Assembly: GCA_022539475.1 (NCBI GenBank)
Contig: VCMS01000107.1
Span: forward strand, 23,534-87,533
Source: Gracilaria domingensis
Taxonomy: Eukaryota > Rhodophyta > Florideophyceae > Gracilariales > Gracilariaceae
Direction: 5' to 3'
Length of the DNA: 64,000 nt
Shown: positions 48,201 to 58,449 of the stretch, piece after piece
Layout: each line of letters begins with the position of its first letter
Position numbering within the stretch: the first letter of the stretch is position 1
Notes under the pieces: model-generated
What the model was told of the DNA's origin: nothing
Database searches by the model: none
The model's input: only the letters and a program-made list of their open reading frames with translations
Program-made: the position numbers and the translations under genes

Positions 48201-50650
48201 AGAAGCGCTACCTAGCGATAAAAGCCATGAAAGATGCGCGCTCAAACCCTCGTCAAATTCGGGGCGCTCGAGAAACGGAACCCAAAGAGGAAACCAGACA
48301 GGAAAAGATGTAGCTCACATTACCCTTTCGAAACACCGGATCTTCCCCCTTCCTCAATTACCGTCTCTTTACGTCAGCAACGCCGCATTCAATCAGTGTG
48401 CCGCAGCCCTGAAAGACCTTTACTATGGTCCCAGCCTATCCCCGGAAGTGCAAAGAGAGCAATGTATCGCCCCAAACCGCTCCCAGGGAGGTGCAACGAG
48501 GTCCCTTCTTTCACGGCTCAAGAAGCGACCCCGAATCACTATCAAGAAGTCTCTCACCTTCAACATATTGGCAGTCGAGAGGAAAGCAGCCCAATTCCAT
48601 CGTGATGTTGAACAGCATTTGAAAGAATCAGACTCGTTGTTTCTGAGAGGTTCTTTCAAACGAATCAAGGCCTAGCGACTGTCCCTTCCTCCACCTCGAC
48701 AACCCCTAATCACTGAGCAGTCCCAAGTCTGGCTTCATCGGCTACCGACTCATGTCCGAGATCTGTTCTCAGATCATCCGCACAAGAGCTTTGGTGCAAT
48801 CATCAGTGGAAAGCTCTTGCAAACCGTTAAGATTGAGAACGCCACGAACTTCATTGCAATTTCGATGCTCCATGCCTCTTTATCAGAATACCACACCCTG
48901 TTAGACCGCGCCGACGCGGCAGGCATGTTGAACTCGAGTATTATCAGTTGCGAAAACTGATCCCAATCCGCCATACTAGATGCGCTGGAGATGACCCTCT
49001 TTGGTGTCACCAAAATAACTGTGCAAGACAGACTCATATCGTGGCCCAGGGCGGAGAACGAGCTTTTACTCGACCCTCCGCACACCCCGCTGCCAGATCC
49101 AGGACTATTCGAAGCACTCCATGCGGATCACAGCAGCATCTCCGAATTTTACCTAGATATCCAGAATATGTTTCATAACATCACATTACCCCTCGAAACA
49201 TCGAGACTATTCCCAATGCAAAAAGGTACACTCCAGGCATTACCGCCAAGACTGGGCACTCGGCTGCTTTGGAGATTGCATCTCGACGAATCACATATGC
49301 TGGAAGAAATTCGTCCCTGCCAAGCGACAATCCAAATGGGATTTAAGTGGTCAGTTTTCGTTGCCCATACGTTCGCAGCAAAACTGCTGGACGAAGCATT
49401 TTATATCTTCTTGCAGTCAAGAATCGCAACAGATATAGATGAAAAGTTTCTACACTTCACCAAGGCTGCAGCCCCATTTCTCCTGACATGATCCACGTGC
49501 ATGGCATTGCACATAATCGAAGATATCAGCACTGCCGCTTGCGCATGGCCCGACAGAGCTGTCCCTCTCTTCCATCGCATACTTCGTGCGGTGCTTCGTT
49601 CAGCAAATCTTCCTGTGAAGGAGAGCAAATCATGCGCACCGCAAACTGTTGTCAAAGACATCATTCCCTTTATTGGATGTCAATGGGATCTTTCTGTACA
49701 TATTATTCGCCCCAACCCTTCTAAGCTGAACAAAATATCTCTCTGCAAAATTGGCATATACTGCACGGATACTGTGAAGACAAGGTCATGTCAGTCATTT
49801 CTGCGGAAAATAATCTGGTTTGATGTTCTAAGAAGACCTCTACTGTCGTGCCTGAATTCAGTATTTTCTTTTTTGTCTACCAAAGACAGTGAGTTTAAAC
49901 TCATCCCACAAATGCGCCGTGAAATATCACTTTTTTCGAGCCTACTGCCACTTGCAATGTTAGAAACAAACCTGCCTATGTCCAAAATTGCAATATCCTT
50001 CGAAGTTTCGCTCAAAGCTGGAGCCGTAATGTACGTATCGATCTCAGCCCAACATGGTGAACAGTTTTGGTTTTATGGGAAGCGATGTGGTGTATTGAAT
50101 AAGAGCTTTCAATACTCGAGTAACATTCTAGAGCCTTACAAAAATCAGCAATAAAAATTAACGTTTACGCACTATTGGAGAAAAGAAGAGCATATTAACA
50201 TGCTAGAAACATCAACAGCCATTCTTGCTTCTACTTGGCTTGTCCGAAAAGGAATCAAAAATCGAAAGGTTATTATCTTCACTGATTCAGCCGTGACGAT
50301 GGGGGCCTTTTCTATATGGCGGTCGTCTTCAGTTCCGCTCTTTTTAAGATGCTGTCGCTTCGCCGCACTGTGTCTTGCGAACAATATCAATTTGCAGTTT
50401 ATTCAAGTACCGTCAAACGTGAATACAGCTGACCGCCCTTTTTGGTCATGAGTTATTGTAAGCGGATGCTGCGGGTTTGAACGCATGGTATCTGAGGTCT
50501 TTGCGATGCAGAGCTCAAATGAATACTGGCGTTTTCTCTCACGGGATGGGGGACATTTTGTGTTTCTGTTTGGTTCAAGCCGCGCTGCGCCTTGAATGGA
50601 AGAGCGTCGCTGACGCCTCTTGACCATGCCGACAATAAAGATCGCCAAAG
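45260..50650 (+). mobile_element. DIRS-like tyrosine-recombinase retroelement, broken fossil
   Basis: Parts in order on the plus strand: a tyrosine-recombinase region (about 45535-46798), a gag-like protein (46984-48675), a reverse transcriptase region (about 48700-50155) and an RNase H region (about 50200-50451). The family is the YR retrotransposons (DIRS/PAT/VIPER-like). The recombinase carries the H-x-x-R block (STHSARIGRAT), and the RNase H carries FTDSAVTMG and VPSNVNTAD. Most DIRS elements place the recombinase last; here it comes first, more like VIPER-type or rearranged forms. The element is broken, with roughly five or more breaks overall, but the gag-like part is still open, so it is probably not very old. 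Terminal repeats were not resolved and the ends are approximate. Confidence 0.75.
46984..48675 (+). CDS. Gag-like protein of the DIRS-like element
   Basis: A 563-residue protein with a Gln/Asn/Pro-rich N-terminus, a central helical region, an acidic patch next to a basic nuclear-localisation-like stretch (DSSDEDE, then PPKKRCKH), and a basic C-terminus (SRLKKRPRITIKK). There is no zinc knuckle. The position between the recombinase and reverse-transcriptase regions of the same element supports a gag role. It is part of a broken fossil element. Confidence 0.6.
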   Translation: MPRDQKQGTNPIRATIIESTQNNKTAPTMSQAPAPQEQNEPVPSYGNLASQDHMFFLQLPIEQLLNMSTNAPPSVPKDLGASPSKEQILAGVFRLRKLEAVPATQSPGTNANLQNHAKLMRMSASDIRKLLSTNFNELLTLMQSALTVDQTLSPREIPTENPFETASITIFWHLESLIKANTDHAPNGNRLVSSRTDVSPLRALRSSPAALEAPRNALEGNDSSDEDEQRPPKKRCKHDINPKTYSIGLLSAENAHLLHYPGRGLCSTSLMVEELMAPSILAMLTSRGSGIPNFLQTKFQHWNRGASGQPLAAEMEAVSLGRMIHLDLLTFDMPKEAIERLPSIEVGLRRLYAILHVQEALSKDTEHSNKSDAWSEVMPPPRVRSAVQSEVKRSSGVCDASAHEPEEALPSDKSHERCALKPSSNSGRSRNGTQRGNQTGKDVAHITLSKHRIFPLPQLPSLYVSNAAFNQCAAALKDLYYGPSLSPEVQREQCIAPNRSQGGATRSLLSRLKKRPRITIKKSLTFNILAVERKAAQFHRDVEQHLKESDSLFLRGSFKRIKA

Positions 50651-50989
50651 AGCAGCACGCTACAGCGAGAAATAATGGGGTTTAGCTTCTTGCGTTGTGA
50701 TCATCATTTTAATCCCAGTATCAGGACTATTTGAAGGTTATAAGACTATATTAACCCTTTTGGGACTGAGAATTGTTAACGCTAGTCAGATAGCGTTACG
50801 AACGATCCAATCAGAGCGCAAGTGAATACTTAAACATGTGGATGACAGAGCAGCTCTGATTGATTGAAATCGACGTTTGGTTTCAATCAACAATCAGGTG
50901 CACTCTACGTATTTTGTAAAGAGTGCAGCTGCACTGCAGCGGTGAGGTGAACCTCAATGCTATGACCACTCCCAACGTCATGCACCAGT

Positions 50990-51526
50990 ATGGACGACGA
51001 TGGAAACAAAACTCCAATACTTCAAACTTCACCGTGCAAACCCACACCAAAACAACCAGAGACCTTCAAGTCGGAGAAAGACAGCCCAAAATCCTCATGT
51101 GTTGTTTCTATAGAGCGCTCAAGAAATGCTGTCACAGTTTTTCACACTTCTCTCACCAACCGTGCGTCACTTCCAAACAAATCCTCCGATGAAAGCGCCC
51201 AATGCCAGGTCTTCTGTAATACAGTTCTTGCCGTGACCCCCGCAAATGAAGACGTTGCGTGCCATAAGTGCGGAGGAACGCCCTGCTATTGGCTCCAGTT
51301 TGGAGCTGCAGTAGTAGAAAAGACATCAGTCGATTATCCTGTCTTGGGCGTACCAAACGGGAGCAATAATACGGCCCGTAAAACGGCCTACAAAGCCTAC
51401 GTATACGAACGCCACGGTTTCCTACGATCCGGTAACCGAGTTCAACTTCCGCAATGTGTGATTGAAGGTATTCGAACAATCTGGCCTGATGAAAAAGGGG
51501 CGTATATGGGATTCAAAGAAATTTAG
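50990..51526 (+). CDS. PiggyBac-borne accessory protein, Cys motif
   Basis: A 178-residue open frame starting at ATG and ending at TAG, inside the PiggyBac unit. The N-terminal third is Lys/Pro/Ser-rich and probably disordered. The second half has DVACHKCGGTPCYWLQFG, a possible small zinc site, followed by a helical block with Arg/Tyr (YKAYVYERHGFL) and a closing motif CVIEGIRTIWPDEKGAYMGF. It reads like a conserved domain rather than chance sequence. It ends two bases before the end of the transposase tail on the other strand. Canonical PiggyBac elements have only a transposase, so this is a likely element-specific helper or regulator. The function is unknown. Confidence 0.6.
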   Translation: MDDDGNKTPILQTSPCKPTPKQPETFKSEKDSPKSSCVVSIERSRNAVTVFHTSLTNRASLPNKSSDESAQCQVFCNTVLAVTPANEDVACHKCGGTPCYWLQFGAAVVEKTSVDYPVLGVPNGSNNTARKTAYKAYVYERHGFLRSGNRVQLPQCVIEGIRTIWPDEKGAYMGFKEI

Positions 51527-51528
51527 AT

Positions 51529-53414
51529 TTACTTATGTAATACTTTGGCGGTTGCGAGCGTTGTGGTTACTTTGTTGTATCGATTTCTGTGTTGCTTGGA
51601 GGATAGAACTTGTTCGGAAGATAAAAGTGATTCATGTACATCAGGACGAATGTTGCGAAGCGATTCCTTGTTGTGAAAAAGAGAAAAGCAGTTCACGTGG
51701 AACCCTTTTTTGCACTTACTACAAGAGTACATTGTATAGATTCCATGATGCCCAGCCTTTCCAAGAGTACACAGAAGGCACCGTACGCTTTTGCGTCCTT
51801 TGTCTCCAACAGAATATGCTCTCTGCTATGCATCGCATTGTTCGATACAGTAAGGGCCCCGCTCTCTTCCATTGTGCAAATGGTGTTTAGTGCAGCACGT
51901 TGCTGCTTGTATTCGACATGTTCTGCGACGAGCTGCTGGATGATTCGGTGCTTCATCTGCATAACATCAATAATCGTAGTCCTCTCCTGCGCAATAGCAT
52001 TTAGAAGTGCATGTGCATTTATAACACTTGCATCGAGAACAAAAGAAAGCAGACTCATTGGCACTCTCCTCTCTTTCCGTACAGTGGCCGATGTAGATCT
52101 GAGTTGATCAAACCGGTCAACTCCATTCATAAAAAGATTATATGCTACAATCACTGATGGAACTTGGAGCGTCGTGCGTGTCATTGACTCTTTGCCAGTC
52201 CACCTTTCTAAACGGGCCAGTCCATGGACGCATCTCACTGCTTCAACTTTGGGAGTCTGAATTCTCGTCGAAGGCGTATCGGCTAAATCGTTGGTATAAA
52301 ACGTTACGATGGCGCGGTCCTTGAAGACTATGAAGCCGGCGTTACGGGCTACTTTCGGAGGCGCATTTGTGACATCGCTGCGTTCAAATACCTGAACCAG
52401 GCACCAATCTCCTCGTCTTGCGCTCTTCATGTTTTCCATAGCCTCTTTCAGAGCAGGGCGATTGAGTCCATCGATGTTATTGAAGCGAACCGTTCCAAGA
52501 ACCTTACACTCCCCATCACTTAGAATATCCAGTTGGTGTGCCAACACATGGCGCGTGTAGAAGTTGTCCATCACTATCAATCTTCCATTCGTCGGTGTGG
52601 CGTGTAGCTTTGTTTGGTGTGCCACTTGTGTACACCAGAGTGCCGAAGCCGATGATTTAGCCACCAAGTTACCATCTATCTTGCGATTTACTGCACTACG
52701 TAGGTCCCGAAACACATTCGTATACCTCTGCACCGGGCTTTGGCCAGAAGTATTCCCAGAGCCGTTGTCCTGAAGACTATGCAAGTACGCATGCGCCCAT
52801 TCTACCACAGCATAAAACCTAATGCCAAACTTCACTGGTTTGGATTTAATATACGAGCGCGCTTGAGTGCGCCCTTTGCACCTGATTGTATTCTCGTCGA
52901 GAGTACTAACACCAACAGGAACTGCTGGGGTAGCCGCATTCCTCGCATAATGTTCCAACAACTGGCGATTGTGCCCTAATGGGTCCGACACCGCTACGTC
53001 ATGTTCGTAAGCGGGGTAGATACGCAAGGCTGCACGAATTGATAAAAAAGAATCCCGGGACATGACCCTCTTGAAGAATGTTATTCCCAACAAATCTGAA
53101 GAGCTCCAGAAGTCTTTCAAGCGGTTCAAGCGGTGCACGGATGTTGCGAGCTCGAGACCTAGATAGGCCATAAGCTGATCCATTCGAAGTGGCTTGGTCC
53201 TCTTTTCTCGTTTCTTTAGCTCTGCACTCGGCCACAAACGAATACAGTTGAGACACGTATTGTTGAGAAACATCTGAAAGAGGCCGAATTCTCTCTTGTG
53301 TGCGTACGCCCTTCTGAGGAGAGCATCCTTAGCTAAGTGTAATCCACTTCGCTCACGCCATTTTGCGCAATATGGGACGTTCTCGTATATATTGTGCTCT
53401 TTAGCTGCAGCCAA
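51529..53414 (-). CDS. PiggyBac transposase (DDE_Tnp_1_7), frame change before the zinc finger
   Basis: PiggyBac transposases cut and paste at TTAA. The 573-residue main frame (53414-51693) has MDQLMAYLGLELATSVHRL at its start. The three catalytic aspartates are in STLDENTIRCKGR, IVMDNFYTRHVLA and MNGVDRFDQL. The C-terminal cross-brace zinc finger (RCLLCTLGKAGHHG, then SCSKCKKGFHVNCFSLFH) lies at about 51810-51690, in a different phase that runs on to 51529. There is therefore one frame change near 51800-51840. Otherwise the gene is full length. Confidence 0.9.
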
Positions 53415-54265
53415 TGCTGTGACTACAAATTCCTCAGAATCGACACTGTCCCAAAACAGTTCTCCAACAGTTTCAAAATTGCATTCATGTCCACCAGTGT
53501 TTGCGCTGTGAGAAAGACCTAGAATAGTGAGTAGAGTTTACTTTTGCTGCATACTGTGATTGCTTTAGAAATCTTCGAAACGAAACGAGAAAGCGCTTGA
53601 GAAGTTGAGCGCATCAAAGCGCTAACATTTTCATGCAATTGCCATCGCACTGGGAATCAAAATGCTTGAGAAAGGTTTGGAAAATTTGTGAGGTTTTTAA
53701 AGTGCTGAAGAAGAAAGCGCAGCAGGAAAGTAATCGACAAAGGCTCTGCGAATATGACCAAGGTAGAGTGAACGGAGTGTGAAGCATGGTGGTCACTGAG
53801 TTTGGCGGTCTGCTGGTCAGTTTGGGATAGCTGTGTGTCTGGCGTTTACTGTACACGACCGCAACCATACCACAAACTCATGAGCGCAGATTGAGATTAA
53901 GATCTCATGCAGGCCTTGTGGTAAGAAACTTGTTGCACATAGTAGACGACAGGTTTTAATGAAAGGAGTTCCCTCCAAAGAAGAAAACAACAGTAGTAAC
54001 TGGATGTATCAGGAAGCGATTGAATTGTACCCAATAAGACGAGTTTATCTTAAAGCTATTGAGATAGACTTTAAGTAAACCGAACAAGTAGCGTCGCGAT
54101 ATCCAAAGGTTTCCTGTCGTTACCCAATAAGACTGCACGCTTAAAAAGCTATTCTGCTGGACTTAAGGGATCAGTCCCAAAAGGGTTAAGGTGGATACGA
54201 GGTCGCAGATATGCATCGGCAAGAAGTAATAGTTGAACACGTGTCACACTCAAACCACCATTCAA

Positions 54266-57200
54266 ATGGTAATATCCCTAATACTGCCAAGGTACAGTAT
54301 ACTGAACCTTGGCTATTTTTGGAAATTGCCATTTCTTCCTAAGGTTCAGTATACTGTACCTTACAGCCTGATTGAGTCTCCCTAAGATGACTCAATTATC
54401 GATTAATGACTTTCTTATGCGTACAGCAAAGCCCGCATCCGGAATAATCTGCCTTTTTGGATTTCAGAACAAGTTGAACGAGAGCTCAACGCTACCTGTG
54501 TCCTGAGCAACAGGGTATTTCTTCCACAACAATTTGCCAGACCCAAAACCCCGCCCCAACCATTCTAAGGTCTTCCAAAGACCATGAGCAGCACTCCTCT
54601 GACCGATACCGACGAAATCGAACACGTCTATGCACGATTCCAGCACAGTCGAATACAAGAGCAACATCTTGATCATGATAGCGATCTTGATGTTCCAATT
54701 GCGAGGCTAAGAAGCAAAAATGCACCAGAAGCGCACATTAGATCTACTCCTCGCATAGCAAGGCAATAAAGTTCACCTCGACATGCCGGAAAGAAGACAG
54801 GTCGTTGCCAGATTGGCCGCAAACGAACCACCTCGCGCTCGGCTTTCATGAAAGGAACTGCAGATTGGAGTTTTGAAGATTTGGAAACCACAGTAATTGA
54901 TATTGAATCTACCTTCACCCAGACCTTGATGAGTGAACGAGCACGATTGTTCTGTCTTTCTGTAGTATCAAATCTGGAAACGCAGCTTAACGCGCGCGTT
55001 TTACCCGAAAGACGACTAAGCTTTGTTTCATTGTTAATTGAACCTATCCTGAAGAAGCACATTGAGTGGTTGAACGAGTTGATTCTATTACGAAATCTTG
55101 AATGTGATTCCCTTGGACTTCACGACGGGTACAGGTTCTTGGCGGTTTTGTTATTTTCTCATTGTACTGGCTTTAGCTTCGAGAAAACTATTTCTATCAT
55201 GCACGAAAGTGGTATAAGTCCACCTACTCTTGCACGGGTCCAGTTCATTACAAAGAACATTATGGCGTACTCTCCAACAATACGGAATGTCAGCCGTTCA
55301 ACTTGGCTGTGTCAGAGAGACCAAACACGACAGTTAACGGTTTTTGAAAACTCTACTTTTGAGGAAACTCGTAAGGTTTTCTTTGTGCCACTACACATGT
55401 TTGCGACACTTGACGACGACCTTTATGGGACGAGGGCAAAAGATAACCAAGTCAAGACGCTCAGTAACCGAAAAGCAGATGGAGAGGGACATGCAGCTGA
55501 TGTAATTGCAGATGCATTGCTGCGTGTTGTTTTAGGAGTGCGATTCAAGCGGCGAGGTGAGTCTACGATGCAAGCGGTGGACAAACTTGTAGATCAGCTA
55601 ATTGACGGAAGAGGTGAACAGTCATTGGGCGGTTTATTACTCACCGCCGATAGAGGATACGGTAAGCGGGAGCTTTTAGAGATCATGAAGGAGAAAGGTC
55701 TCAGTACGATCTGCGTAATGCCGGAGCATCTTATTAAGTGTCATCCTTTTGTCGGAGCGTCCTTCTTGCGCCCTGGAAGCGACAAATACGATCAAGATGG
55801 AGATGCTTCAGATTCTGAGAGTGCATCTGCGCGCGAGAATCCAAATGACACTGAACCCAGGCTGGCGGGCACACCATTTGTGTTAAACGATTCTGCCTTA
55901 ATGGGCTCCGCGGCCTACTATGCCCGTTCTAAGACGACTGGAAAAAAACGAGCAATTCGTGCTGCTGCCATCCGAGAGCACGGAACAGATAAGTTTGCAA
56001 ATCTCTTAAGGTTTCTATACGACATTCCAGAAGACCTACGAAACAGACTGCATTGTTGGATTGCGGTACCGAAAGGGGAAACGTACTGCTCTCACCTATT
56101 CATGGGTCTGAAGTTCGAAACTCCGCTCGCCTCTCTAACTGAAACAGCGCTGAAGCTTTCTTGTACTGTGCTAACAACAGCTCAAAGATGTGCGGATTGG
56201 TTTGTGCTGCGGCAGTTTAGAGTAACTGCAACCTTAGCGGGCACGGCTTTATTGCAGAGGAACACTGTTAGGGCACCTCTCGGAATGACTGCTCGGACGG
56301 CTGTGACGAACCAATGCCCAAGAGAGTGGGTCAACAAATTTGCAGCATCGTGGTTCAGTACCAAGCGAAGCACAGAAGCTATGCTTCGCGGAACTCTTAA
56401 CGAAAAAATGGTTCTATCCGCACTGAAGGAGTTACCGTACGTAGCAGATCTTTTTGAGGTGGGTTTACTCGCTGCAAAGGACAAAGAATACTTTGCGTTT
56501 TCTCCAGATGGCGTCGCTCTGGTAGATTTAGAGGAGCTTCAAAAACAAATGAAAGGAATAGACAAAGTTGGCTGCAGAGCAGTCACCGGAATTAAAACGA
56601 ACAACAGGTGGCTGGCTCTGGCGTCTGTCGAAATCAAAACGCGGGTGAGCAGGAATACTTTAGAGTCTGTCGTTGGTCGAGCTACTGATGAACTGCTCGT
56701 GGGAAAGTTAGGTTCACCGTTGGTGAGAGAGTACGTTCCCGCCGAACACATGGGACAAGTAATGCATCAGATTGTTGTTCTAAATGTGAACATGTGTCCT
56801 TATGTTTGTGTTGGGGAAACCGGGATGATCTAAAAGGTTTTGATTACTTGTGACGACCAACAAACAGATATTCTTATCAAAGAACTCAGTTGTTTTGTCG
56901 AGCGTATTGTTTGCTGGGCACATGAGAAAGAGCCGACCATACCTGACTTTGTTGATAATGAGCTGCGAATTATTGTGGCAAGGAGACTGTCCTTTTGGAG
57001 TGTGATTAATCAAAGAGTGAAACAACAAGGACCGTTTCCTCCCATCAAAGTATTCAAACATGCGTTGCAATCGTTATACTCAAAGACAAAAAGTGGGGTT
57101 GATGGATCTACTCAGACGAGGGCAATTTTGAGGTCGGCTACTTCGCATTTTAAGTGGGAGCAAAAATTGGTTACTCAAGTATTGAAAACGTTGGTTGTCA

Positions 57201-58170
57201 ATGGGTTTATCGCGTAGCGTATGACAGAACGTAAGGATAGACTGGAGTCTCCCGAACTGTTTGGAAATCTTGACAGTTACCGTCATGCTTTAAATTGTGT
57301 TCAATCCTTTGCTGACTTTATTCATCATCTATCTCGAGAGATGGTTCAGTACGCAGACTCTATTGAACGCAATCACTGCAATGTTGAAGAAGAACATCAC
57401 AATGTAAGTGGAAACGAAATCACAAGGCTTAAGCGCCTTGCACGAAGAAAAGAAAGGCATAGATGGAAAATTTTCAACCATGGAGATGGTTTTAAGCTTC
57501 GTTTACACGTTAGTGGACATGAACAGATACAAAAGAAGAAAGCCACGTCGTGCGTCTTATGCGGTTCGAAGAAGCCGGAATGGCGTGTTTATCGATCAAC
57601 ATATCATTGTTCACATTGCTCTGTTGCGTTGTGTGTTCGTCTTTATCAGTCATTGAAGAAAAGCTGCTGGTCGCTTTGACATTCGCAGCGTGTATTGCAA
57701 AGAAGATCTGTACCACTGCCCAACGGATGGTCGAAGAAAAATGAGGGTAATCAGCATTCTAACAAAGAAGATAGCTAAATGTGCTTCTTTCTAAGATTAG
57801 ATTTGAGAACGACATTAAAGAAGATAGATTGCTTAAAGCGGTTTTCGCAAGTTAGTACGTGATTTCTGAAATGACGAGAAGTAATGAGATAACAATTCAA
57901 TCTACAAACTGAGAATTACTAGGTTCAGTATACTGTACCTTAGCCTGTTTTTGAGCTTCTGAAGAGAAGAAGAACTGCTTCAAGGAAAGTGTGATATCTA
58001 CAGAAGTACTTGGTTTCAACACTAGAATTTTCCTGACAGCAAAGAAGACATTATCAGCATTACTTCAAAGCTTCGATAAACAAAACGGTTGCATTCTTGT
58101 GCTCCTTTACCACAAGAGAAGTAGGGTACACTATACTGTACCTTAAAATACGGTATTAGGGATATACCAT
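54266..58170. mobile_element. Novel-looking DDE-nuclease transposon with palindromic subterminal sites
   Basis: The left end reads ATGGTAATATCCCTAATAC (54266) and the right end GTATTAGGGATATACCAT (to 58170). These are inverted repeats with one base gap. Just inside each end lie two copies of a 22-base near-palindrome with core CAGTATACTG: 54289-54310 and 54341-54362 on the left, 57921-57942 and 58123-58144 on the right. The two left copies are exact reverse complements. A single long plus-strand gene fills the interior. No clear target-site duplication was seen. Length is about 3.9 kb, immediately to the right of the PiggyBac unit. Confidence 0.75.
54584..57679 (+). CDS. DDE transposase fused to PD-(D/E)XK (YqaJ-like) nuclease and zinc-binding tail
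   Basis: One phase stays coding over about 1,030 codons, interrupted only by TAA (54767), TAA (56831) and TAG (57215). The 661-residue central frame (54848-56833) has a DDE-like core: MFATLDDDLYGTRAKDN, and later GGLLLTADRGYGKRELLEIM. The third acidic residue is not certain. From about residue 440 a nuclease domain follows: FRVTATLAGTAL, TEAMLRGTLNEKM, YFAFSPDGVAL and ASVEIKTRVS, the YqaJ/PD-(D/E)XK layout (E, then D of SPDG, then E-x-K). The next segment (56840-57217) continues the nuclease C-terminus. The last (57221-57679) has a basic helix and a zinc site (CVLCGSKKPEW, YHCSHCSVALC), like the PiggyBac-type tail. The superfamily is uncertain. Confidence 0.7.
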
Positions 58171-58189
58171 TCTCTTTCTTGCTGATAAA

Positions 58190-58320
58190 GACATTCAAAA
58201 CAATTGAATGCATTTGAATAGCATATTTGTGAACCATTCAAATACATGAATGTATTCAAATGCTCTGCTTTCAAGGCAGTCAAATAAAAGAATGCATTCA
58301 ACATGGCATTCATCTTACCT
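58190..58320. repeat. AT-rich cluster of ATTCAAA words
   Basis: Dense CATTCAAA, TTGAATGCATTTGAAT and GAATGCATTCAA words lie just outside the right end of the DDE-nuclease element. They belong to the same word family as the clusters at 11.4, 24.7 and 45.1 kb. Confidence 0.5.
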
Positions 58321-58334
58321 GTGAATGGAATCTT

Positions 58335-58396
58335 GATTCCAGATCCCTCATGTCAATACTGCCCTTGCGCAGTACTGACATGAGGGATCTGGAATC
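58335..58396. repeat. 62-base hairpin with 28-bp arms
   Basis: GATTCCAGATCCCTCATGTC and its complement form a stem of about 28 pairs with one mismatch (AATACTGC against GCAGTACT) around a 6-base loop. It lies between the ATTCAAA cluster and the trinucleotide tract. Candidate small foldback element or small-RNA precursor. Confidence 0.8.
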
Positions 58397-58449
58397 TCCG
58401 GTGCCGAATGTTTCCCAGACACAAACAGACGTCTCTCTCTTTTTCATTG

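Larger units (their letters stand above)
50751..54189. mobile_element. PiggyBac transposon, complete ends
   Basis: TTAA at 50751-50754 is followed by CCCTTTTGGGACTGA (50755-50769). The exact inverse TCAGTCCCAAAAGGG (54171-54185) is followed by TTAA (54186-54189). The TTAA target duplication and CCC-start termini are diagnostic for PiggyBac. The unit is 3,431 bp and carries two genes facing each other tail to tail: an accessory gene on plus and the transposase on minus. Perfect terminal repeats suggest fairly recent insertion. Confidence 0.93.
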
